From Planctomycetota bacterium (GTDB lineage Bacteria > Planctomycetota > MHYJ01 > WSZJ01 > JACPWG01): a stretch of 5,013 bases of DNA. The stretch lies in NCBI GenBank assembly GCA_016220045.1, contig JACRIP010000151.1, positions 1 through 5,013 of the forward strand, written 5' to 3'. Positions 1 to 5,002 of this stretch are shown piece after piece; positions within the stretch are counted from its first letter, which is position 1, and each line of letters opens with the position of its first letter. The position numbers and the translations under genes were made by a program. Under the pieces are notes generated by a model. The model saw nothing but the letters and a program-made list of their open reading frames with translations. It was not told where the DNA came from and ran no database searches.

Positions 1-1350
1 ATCGCCGCGGAAGACGAGAAGGACAAGATCCTCGGCAAACTCGACAAGCTCGGCCTCGAGCGTCCCACGGACGGCGCGTTGGCCCAGGGCTACGACGGCG
101 AGCTCAAACGCTTGAGCGACAGTCGCAAGGTAGCGGACGCGACGCTCACGCAGGCGCGCGACCTGCACTTCAAGGTCATCGAAGCCCTCGCCAAGACCAC
201 CGACGGTGAGGCCGTCAAGTGGCTTGCTACGAGCGGCCTCAAGGCCCAGTCCTGGACCAATCGCGCGGGCGTCGCCGAAGTCTTCGGCTACGTCAAGAAC
301 GCCGACGCCACCCAGGGCCTGCTCGACTGCTACCCCAAGGAACGCGATCCGCGCGTGCGCCTGGCCGTCCTCGACGCGCTCGCCAAGCTCGGCGAAGCGC
401 GCGGCATCCCGCACTTCGTCAAGGGCCTCTCCGACGAGGCGTGGCAGGTACGCGCGGCGGCCGCCGAAGGCATGGCCAAGCTCGGCGTCGGCGCCAAGGA
501 CGGCATCGAGGCGCTGATCAGTGCGATCGAGAAGGAAGCGGCGGCGCGGACCAAGTCGCTGATGCTCGATGCGCTGCGCAAGGCGACCGGCGATCCGGAG
601 CACATCGGCAGCAACATCGACATGTGGAAGAAGTGGTGGAAGGACCACAAGGAGGCCTGGAGCGGCCCGAAGGAAGGACCGAAGGTGGCCTCGGCGGGCG
701 GCGGCGCGGGCGCGACCAAGACTCAGGACGACTTCTTCGGGATCCCGATCGATTCCGATCGCATCGTCTTCATTCTCGACATCTCGGGCTCGATGGAGCA
801 GGAATACGAGCGCAAGGGCGCGTCGGCGGTGGTGTCCGGTCCGGGCAGCGGCAAGGGCGACCAGGGTCCCGAGCCGTTCAAGGGCACGCGCCTGGACGCA
901 GCGAAGAAAGAGCTGATCAAGTGCCTGAAGAAGCTGAATCCGAAGGTCCAGTTCAACATCATCTTCTTCAACACGTCGATCGAGCGCTGGAAGGACGGCC
1001 TGATTCCGGCGTCGCCGGAGAACATCCAGGCGGCGATCGGCTACGTCGAGAAGCAGGCGGCGACCATGCAGACGAACATCTGGGACGCGCTGGAGCTGGC
1101 GTTCAAGATGGCGGGCATGGGCCTGAACGACAAGCAGTACAAGGCGGGCGTGGACACGATCTACCTGCTGTCGGACGGCTCGCCCTATCCGCCGGACCTG
1201 GTGGTCGGCCCGGAGGAGATCATCAAACGCGCGCGCGAGTACAACAAGCTGAAGAAGCTGCGCATCCATACGATTTCGCTGGGCGACGCGAACACGATGC
1301 TGATGGATGCGTTGGCGCGCGACTCGGGCGGGACCTCGGTGAAGCGGTAG
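1..1350 (+). CDS. HEAT-repeat / von Willebrand factor A (vWA) domain protein, 5'-truncated by the window edge
   Basis: The frame is open from base 1 to a TAG at 1348-1350, giving 449 visible residues. The true start is outside the window; the TTG at 79 is only an in-frame codon inside the open frame. Residues about 55-195 form alanine/leucine-rich helical pairs typical of HEAT (PBS-lyase-type) repeats, for example around RVRLAVLDALAKLG. A WKKWW motif follows at about residues 209-213, then a Gly/Ala linker. The vWA domain runs from about 254 to the end. It has a complete MIDAS metal site: DISGS at 260-264, Thr358 in QTNIWDAL and Asp392 in LLSDGS. Such domains bind Mg2+ and mediate protein-protein contacts; HEAT repeats usually scaffold. 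Between the MIDAS strand and the next helix (TRLDAAKKEL) there is a Gly/Ser-rich insertion of about 25 residues. The C-terminus (ARDSGGTSVKR) is where vWA proteins of this type usually stop, so the 3' end looks nearly intact. Substrate, partner and cell location cannot be read from this fragment. Confidence 0.95.
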   Translation: MAAEDEKDKILGKLDKLGLERPTDGALAQGYDGELKRLSDSRKVADATLTQARDLHFKVIEALAKTTDGEAVKWLATSGLKAQSWTNRAGVAEVFGYVKNADATQGLLDCYPKERDPRVRLAVLDALAKLGEARGIPHFVKGLSDEAWQVRAAAAEGMAKLGVGAKDGIEALISAIEKEAAARTKSLMLDALRKATGDPEHIGSNIDMWKKWWKDHKEAWSGPKEGPKVASAGGGAGATKTQDDFFGIPIDSDRIVFILDISGSMEQEYERKGASAVVSGPGSGKGDQGPEPFKGTRLDAAKKELIKCLKKLNPKVQFNIIFFNTSIERWKDGLIPASPENIQAAIGYVEKQAATMQTNIWDALELAFKMAGMGLNDKQYKAGVDTIYLLSDGSPYPPDLVVGPEEIIKRAREYNKLKKLRIHTISLGDANTMLMDALARDSGGTSVKR

Positions 1351-1381
1351 TGTCCTGTCCACGTCTATCGGGACGATTCCG

Positions 1382-1407
1382 GTAGGGGCGGACCCCCGTG
1401 TCCGCCC
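1382..1407 (+). repeat. REP-like hairpin unit 1 (GTAG foot)
   Basis: GTAG at 1382-1385 is followed by an 8-bp perfect stem, GGGCGGAC (1386-1393) with GTCCGCCC (1400-1407), around a 6-nt loop. A GTAG tetranucleotide at the foot of a palindrome is the hallmark of REP sequences processed by RAYT (TnpA-REP) transposases. That the unit belongs to such a system is inference. Confidence 0.75.
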
Positions 1408-1434
1408 TGGCACCGCAACCCAGCTTGGCAGGCG

Positions 1435-1460
1435 GGGCGGACACAGGGGTCCGCCCCTAC
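1435..1460 (-). repeat. REP-like hairpin unit 2, inverted relative to unit 1
   Basis: On the minus strand this reads GTAG (1457-1460) followed by the same stem as unit 1, GGGCGGAC/GTCCGCCC, around a 6-nt loop. Units 1 and 2 face each other across 27 bp, and their arms can also pair with each other to form one large cruciform. This matches the BIME arrangement of paired inverted REPs. Confidence 0.75.
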
Positions 1461-1545
1461 GCCAACCCGGGGGATTAGCGTAGACGGGACCGCAGCCCGG
1501 CGCGCGACGCGCCGGCCGGTCGGACGACCGCTGCAGAGCACATTC

Positions 1546-1580
1546 CAGGGGCGGCCCGCGCGGCCGCCCCTGTTTTTTTT
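1546..1580 (+). terminator. Strong intrinsic terminator downstream of the vWA gene
   Basis: A perfect 11-bp GC-rich stem (CAGGGGCGGCC at 1546-1556 with GGCCGCCCCTG at 1562-1572) closes a 5-nt CGCGC loop and is followed at once by eight T residues (1573-1580). The T-tract is only on the plus strand, so it should stop rightward transcription from the vWA gene. It lies about 195 bases after the stop codon, with a repeat element in between. The stem core AGGGGCG/CGCCCCT is the same as in the REP-like hairpins nearby. Confidence 0.9.
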
Positions 1581-1599
1581 GCACTGACCCGAAGCAAGG

Positions 1600-1710
1600 C
1601 TAGTGTCCTGTCAATATCGAATCTTCCGGTCCGCGTAGGGGCGCCTCGTGAGGCGCCCCGAGGGGCCACGAATCGAACGACCCCAGGCAACGACGTTGAC
1701 GGGACACTAG
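1600..1710. mobile_element. 111-bp MITE-like element with 15-bp terminal inverted repeats
   Basis: CTAGTGTCCTGTCAA at 1600-1614 and TTGACGGGACACTAG at 1696-1710 are inverted repeats matching at 14 of 15 positions. The outer CTAG on each side fits insertion into, or duplication of, a TA dinucleotide within CTAG. That target is known for IS630-type and some IS5-group (IS427) elements; the family assignment is inference from the ends only. There is no coding capacity, so if mobile it would need a transposase encoded elsewhere. A REP-like hairpin sits inside it at 1635-1659. A second copy of the left end is at 1348. Confidence 0.7.
1635..1659 (+). repeat. REP-like hairpin unit 3, inside the MITE-like element
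   Basis: GTAG at 1635-1638 leads into the palindrome GGGGCGCCTC (1638-1647) / GAGGCGCCCC (1650-1659). This is a 10-bp match with only GT between the arms, so the real loop is probably 4 nt. It shares the GTAGGGGCG foot with units 1, 2, 4 and 5 but has a different inner stem sequence. No inverted partner hairpin is seen within the element. Confidence 0.75.
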
Positions 1711-1723
1711 GACCGCCCGCAAT

Positions 1724-1737
1724 CGACGAATTCGTCG
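1724..1737. repeat. 14-bp perfect palindrome
   Basis: CGACGAATTCGTCG reads the same on both strands. Its last base is the first G of the GTAG foot of unit 4, so it sits exactly at the edge of the hairpin pair that follows. It could be a dimeric protein-binding site or part of the extended repeat. Only the symmetry is seen. Confidence 0.6.
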
Positions 1738-1761
1738 TAGGGGCGACCCTTGTGGTCGCCC
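1737..1761 (+). repeat. REP-like hairpin unit 4
   Basis: GTAG at 1737-1740 is followed by an 8-bp perfect stem, GGGCGACC (1741-1748) with GGTCGCCC (1754-1761), around a 5-nt loop. Downstream it continues TCGCACCCGCAA, which closely matches TGGCACCGCAA after unit 1, so the repeated unit is longer than the hairpin alone. Confidence 0.75.
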
Positions 1762-1826
1762 TCGCACCCGCAAGCAATGCTCGCGCCCATGCGGGGCGGG
1801 CATCCCCCTTCGCCTCCGGCTACGGG

Positions 1827-1850
1827 GGACAGGCCAAGGCCCGCCCCTAC
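1827..1850 (-). repeat. REP-like hairpin unit 5, inverted relative to unit 4
   Basis: On the minus strand, GTAG (1847-1850) is followed by GGGCGGGCC, TT, GGCCTGTCC (1846 down to 1827). The arms pair along their whole length with two G-U wobbles. The innermost pairs must open to give a usable loop. With unit 4 it forms a second convergent pair, spanning 1737-1850. Stem quality is lower than in units 1-4. Confidence 0.6.
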
Positions 1851-2002
1851 GGCAACGCGCAGGCAGGCAGGGTCGTGCACCTGTGGTAGACGGCGCTGCT
1901 TGCGCCCCGAGATCCCGCGTTCCTTGCTGCCGTGTCCGAAAAATCCGCGTGCATCCCGCCACGGGGGGAGCAGATGGAAGCTCGAACTCCCCCGCGTCCG
2001 CT
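1851..2002. other. Intergenic stretch with no recognised feature
   Basis: No believable gene, RNA or strong hairpin is seen between repeat unit 5 and the G-run tract. An A5 run at 1939-1943 (T5 on the minus strand) follows only a weak, bulged stem, so a terminator for the kinase gene is not supported here. Confidence 0.5.
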
Positions 2003-2027
2003 CCCTTCCCCCCTCCCCCGCCCCCCC
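2003..2027 (-). other. G-run tract just after the kinase stop codon (possible G-quadruplex)
   Basis: On the minus strand, the coding sense of the kinase, runs of 7, 5, 6 and 3 G are separated by one or two bases, starting 4 bases after the stop codon at 2032-2034. This fits the G-quadruplex pattern (four runs of at least 3 G with short loops). Whether it folds in the mRNA or DNA is not known. No T-rich intrinsic terminator is evident for this gene, so the tract could mark its 3' end. Confidence 0.5.
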
Positions 2028-2031
2028 GCTA

Positions 2032-4764
2032 CTAGCGCAGGCGCTTCACCTCCTCGCCGATCAGCTTCTCCACACCCGGCGCCGCCGCGAGAACCGCATC
2101 GAAACGCCGCAGCGCCTCCGCCGGCTTGCCTTGCGCTGCCAGGAGCCGCGCCTCGACGATCCAGGAGACCGTCTCCCGGCTGCGCAGCGTCAGCGCCGGC
2201 GCCAACGCCGCCTCCGCCTCCTCGATCTGCCCGCGCTGCAACAGGATCGCCGCCTGCAGCACCGGCCCGACCTCCCGCGCCGCGCCCGGCAGCTTCGCCA
2301 GCTCGACGGCATCCGCCTCCGCTTCCGCCGGACGCCCGAGCTCTAGTCGGGCCATTCCCCGATAGAACCACCCGCTCTGCGCATACGTCTTGCCCGCGAT
2401 CGCCTGCCCCCCGAGACGCTCCGCTTCCGCCGGCCGCCCGCACAGGTACTCGGATTGGACCAGGTGGGCCATGGCGTCGCCCAGCATCGTCCGCAGCCGC
2501 AGCGCCCGCTCCAGGTCCGCCGCCGACTCCGGATACCGGCGCAGCCGGCCGTGCGCAATCCCCCGCCAGCAGAACGCCCAGCCGTTGCTCGGGAAGGCCG
2601 CGATCGCCGCACTCAGGTCCGCAATCCCCTCGACATTCTTCCCGGCCTGGACCCGGAGCGTCCCGCGATTGGTCAGCGCGGCCACATTGGACGAATCGAG
2701 CTGGATCGCCCGATCGAAGTCGCGCAGGGCGAGCTCGGTCTTGCCCATGTCGTTCTGCGCCGACCCGCGCACGGCGAACGCCAGGGAATTCCCCGGCTCG
2801 CGCTCGATCACCCGATCGAAGAACCTGACCGCATCCTGCTTGCGCCCGTTCAGGTAGGAGAGGCAGCCCGCGCCCAGATCGGCCAGCGGGTGCTTGGGGT
2901 GCTTCGTCAGGATCGTCTGCAGATCGACCATCACGTGCGGAAAGTCGTTGATCATGTAGGCCGTGGCGGCGCGCTCCGCGTAGGCCTCGACCGCGTTCGG
3001 CTCCAGCTCGATCATCGCGCTGAAGTCCTTGGTCGCCTCCGCCCAGTGCCCCAGTTCGCGATGGACGCGTCCCCGCTGGAGGTAGAGATCCGGGACCTTC
3101 GGCGCCATTCCGACCGCCTGATCGAGGAGCTGAAGCGCCGCGGCGTGGTCCTGGAGGCGCGCCATCTGCGCCTGCCGCGCGAGCGAACGGGCATTGCCCT
3201 CGACCTCGCGAATCAGCTTCTCCATCTCCTCGCGGCGCGCCCGGTCCTCCTGCTGCCGGTGCATCTCCTGATCGCGCCGCCGGTTCTCCGCGTCGGCCCG
3301 GAGCACGGTCCATCCGGCCGCGCCGCAGGCCGCCAGCACGATCAGTCCGGCCGCCACCAGCGCCCGCCGCCGCCGCGCCCAGAGCCACAGCCGGTAGGCC
3401 GGCGAGGGTGGGCGCGCCTCGATCGGCTCGCCATCCAGGAAACGCCCGAGGTCGTCGGCCAGCGCCTGCGCCGAGTCGTAGCGCCGCGCCGGCTCCTTCT
3501 CCAGGCACGCCAGGCAGATCGTCTCCAGGTCGCGGTGCACGCGCCGGCCCCGCATCTCCGTCTGCGACGGCCGCAGCGGCTCGCGCTCGCAGATCGCCCG
3601 CAACAGGCTGATCACGTCCTCCTCGGCGAAGGGCAGCCGGCTCGTCAGGTGTTCATACAGGATCACACCGAGACTCCAGACGTCGCTCTTCGGGCCGATC
3701 CGGTCGATCCGGCCGCACGCCTGCTCCGGCGCCATGTAGCCGGGCGTGCCCATCACCGCCCCGATCCCGGTCAGCCCCGCCCCGCCGTCGCGCCGCAGCT
3801 CCTTCGCCAGGCCGAAGTCGCTCACGTACGGCCGGCCCGCGCCGTCCACCAGGATGTTCGCGGGCTTGACGTCGCGGTGCACCACGCCGGACTCGTGCGC
3901 CGCGTGCAGCGCCAGCGCGACCTCGCGCAGGATCTCCAGGAAGCGCCGCGCGGACAGTTTCTTCATCGCCCCGTCGAGGCCCTCCCCCGCGATGAAGTCC
4001 ATCGTGAAGTAGTGCCGGCCTTCGATGGTGCCGACGTCGTGCACCTGCACGATGTTCGGATGCCGCAGGCGCGCCGCCGACTGCGCCTCGCGCAGAAAGC
4101 GCTCGACCTCCTCGGTGGTCAGCGCGGCGTGGGAGAGCAGCGTCTTGAGCGCGACCGCGCGCCGGAGCTGGGTGTCCCAGGCCTCGTAGACGACGCCCAT
4201 GCCGCCCCGCCCCAGCTCGCGCACCAGCAGGTAGCGTCCGAAGCGTTCGCCGCTCCGCTCTCCGACCTGGAGCACGCGCGTCTCGGCCTCCGACCCGGCG
4301 CCCGCGGGCACGACCGCGCTCCCCGGCTCGAGCGGCAAGGTCGCGGAGTCCGTGCCCACGTCGGGGATCGTGGCCGCGGAGGACGCGGCGCGCGCGCGCG
4401 CCGGCCGCCGCACGGCGGAGGATGGGGTGAAGACCGTAGCAGCATCATGCGCCACCGGCCCGGCCGGGCCGAGCGTGCGGTCGGTGCCCGCCGGTCCGTC
4501 CTGCGGATGAGCCGGACCCAGAGCCTCCATTTGCGGCGCCGGACGCACCAGGGTGCGCTCGGTTGGCGGCGCGCTCGCGGGCTGCTCCGGGTCGCGCGGG
4601 ACCCAGGTCGGCGGGCCTTCCGGCCGCGCGGCCACCAGCCGGCCCCCGCATGCGCGGCAGCGCGGCTCGGCTGCCGGGGATTCCGGCGCAGGGTCCGCGG
4701 GCGTCTCGTAGAGCCGCACGCAGGCGGCGCACAGCAGGTACGGCATCAGGGTATCGCTCTTCAT
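2032..4764 (-). CDS. Membrane-anchored Hanks-type serine/threonine protein kinase with C-terminal TPR repeats
   Basis: A complete 910-residue protein. CxxC pairs at Cys12/15 and Cys36/39 look like a small zinc ribbon. A Pro/Ala-rich linker (about 45-172) carries scattered Thr sites. The kinase domain (about 178-444) has all key residues: glycine loop LGRGGMGVV at 184-192, Lys207, Glu226, catalytic HRDVKPAN with Asp298, DFG at 316-318, APE at 345-347 and DVWSLG at 361-366. It is an RD kinase and should be active on Ser/Thr. After Arg464-467 comes one membrane helix (about 468-488), then a charged, probably coiled helix (about 490-535). TPR repeats follow, with helix-ending residues at 555, 589, 623, 657, 691 and 725, exactly 34 apart, and more degenerate repeats to about 900. 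Inferred topology: kinase in the cytoplasm, TPR part outside. The ATG at 4764 keeps the zinc ribbon and has a GGAG upstream; Met7 is a weaker alternative. This architecture is common in Planctomycetota; the substrate is unknown. Confidence 0.97.
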   Translation of the reverse strand: MKSDTLMPYLLCAACVRLYETPADPAPESPAAEPRCRACGGRLVAARPEGPPTWVPRDPEQPASAPPTERTLVRPAPQMEALGPAHPQDGPAGTDRTLGPAGPVAHDAATVFTPSSAVRRPARARAASSAATIPDVGTDSATLPLEPGSAVVPAGAGSEAETRVLQVGERSGERFGRYLLVRELGRGGMGVVYEAWDTQLRRAVALKTLLSHAALTTEEVERFLREAQSAARLRHPNIVQVHDVGTIEGRHYFTMDFIAGEGLDGAMKKLSARRFLEILREVALALHAAHESGVVHRDVKPANILVDGAGRPYVSDFGLAKELRRDGGAGLTGIGAVMGTPGYMAPEQACGRIDRIGPKSDVWSLGVILYEHLTSRLPFAEEDVISLLRAICEREPLRPSQTEMRGRRVHRDLETICLACLEKEPARRYDSAQALADDLGRFLDGEPIEARPPSPAYRLWLWARRRRALVAAGLIVLAACGAAGWTVLRADAENRRRDQEMHRQQEDRARREEMEKLIREVEGNARSLARQAQMARLQDHAAALQLLDQAVGMAPKVPDLYLQRGRVHRELGHWAEATKDFSAMIELEPNAVEAYAERAATAYMINDFPHVMVDLQTILTKHPKHPLADLGAGCLSYLNGRKQDAVRFFDRVIEREPGNSLAFAVRGSAQNDMGKTELALRDFDRAIQLDSSNVAALTNRGTLRVQAGKNVEGIADLSAAIAAFPSNGWAFCWRGIAHGRLRRYPESAADLERALRLRTMLGDAMAHLVQSEYLCGRPAEAERLGGQAIAGKTYAQSGWFYRGMARLELGRPAEAEADAVELAKLPGAAREVGPVLQAAILLQRGQIEEAEAALAPALTLRSRETVSWIVEARLLAAQGKPAEALRRFDAVLAAAPGVEKLIGEEVKRLR

Positions 4765-4768
4765 CGGG

Positions 4769-4772
4769 CTCC
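4769..4772 (-). promoter_or_regulatory. Shine-Dalgarno-like GGAG for the kinase gene
   Basis: On the minus strand GGAG lies 4 bases before the ATG at 4762-4764. The spacing is shorter than usual, so it is a modest ribosome site, but it favours this ATG over the in-frame Met7 codon, which has no GGAG-like sequence close upstream. Confidence 0.5.
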
Positions 4773-4785
4773 AGGGAGCGCACTC

Positions 4786-4808
4786 GGGGGGGGGCCGTGG
4801 GGGGCGGG
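4786..4808 (-). promoter_or_regulatory. C9/C6/C3 homopolymer tract in the kinase leader
   Basis: The plus strand has runs of 9, 6 and 3 G (4786-4794, 4799-4804, 4806-4808); the kinase transcript would carry the matching C runs between promoter and ribosome site. The tract could form a G-quadruplex on the template strand or change length by slippage. Only the sequence is observed; a regulatory effect is inference. Confidence 0.4.
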
Positions 4809-4817
4809 AGTTCTCGT

Positions 4818-4847
4818 AGAATACGGGCCGACGGGTGCTGCGGTCAA
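4818..4847 (-). promoter_or_regulatory. Sigma70-type promoter of the kinase gene
   Basis: On the minus strand TTGACC (4842-4847) is followed, after an 18-base spacer, by TATTCT (4818-4823). These match the housekeeping consensus TTGACA/TATAAT at 5 of 6 and 4 of 6 positions. This is notable in such GC-rich DNA. Transcription would begin near 4811, giving a leader of about 45 bases that includes the C9 tract. Confidence 0.65.
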
Positions 4848-4977
4848 GTGTGGGACGCTCGGCGGGTGCATGTCCGGAATTGCCGACGGGCTGGTCCCAT
4901 CGATCGCCGCCCCCGTAGCGCGGAGTACTGGGTCCCCGCAGCGGGCGTACCTTGGCGGCAGCACGGTCTCGGTCGTC

Positions 4978-5002
4978 CTCGTATCTCGTACTCGTACTCG
5001 AA
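4978..5002. repeat. Short CTCGTA hexamer repeat
   Basis: Four tandem units read CTCGTAT, CTCGTA, CTCGTA, CTCGAA. On the minus strand this is GAGTAC-type repeat sequence. It lies upstream of the kinase promoter at the window edge, so its full length cannot be seen. The 4848-4977 stretch before it shows nothing else I can name. Confidence 0.6.

Larger units (their letters stand above)
1348..1490 (+). repeat. Probable decayed repeat element overlapping the vWA stop codon
   Basis: The 12-mer TAGTGTCCTGTC at 1348-1359 is identical to the left end of the better-preserved element at 1600-1710. The right side has GACGGGAC at 1483-1490, which matches the inner part of that element's right end but lacks the final ACTAG. 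Between the ends lie ATCG, TTCCGG and TAGGGGCG in the same order as in the 1600-1710 element, followed by two inverted hairpins. I read it as an older relative of that element with a diverged right end. The boundaries, especially the right one, are inferred. Its first three bases are the stop codon of the vWA gene. Confidence 0.5.

Noticed and set aside
219..1385. Plus-strand open frame of 388 residues overlapping the HEAT/vWA gene
   Set aside because: Arg/Gly-rich shadow frame with no domain signature; the frame with the MIDAS motif is the real one.
1382..1850. CRISPR array
   Set aside because: The repeats are hairpins in both orientations with uneven spacing and variable stems, not regular direct repeats with uniform spacers.
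1936..1965. Intrinsic terminator of the kinase on the minus strand
   Set aside because: The T5 run is preceded only by a short bulged stem, too weak to call.
1932..2828. Plus-strand open frame of 298 residues antisense to the kinase
   Set aside because: Pro/Arg/Ala-rich antisense shadow that runs through the G-run tract and the TPR-coding part of the kinase.
1847..3508. Minus-strand open frame of 553 residues overlapping the kinase gene
   Set aside because: Its product is low-complexity Gly/Ala/Arg-rich and lies on the same strand but in another frame of the kinase, whose domains are unmistakable. Long open shadow frames are expected at this GC content.
4761..4964. Small minus-strand open frame of 67 residues upstream of the kinase
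   Set aside because: It covers the likely promoter and leader of the kinase, has no recognisable domain and overlaps the kinase start.
4848..4977. tRNA or small RNA gene upstream of the kinase
   Set aside because: No T-loop consensus, cloverleaf or terminator could be found on either strand.
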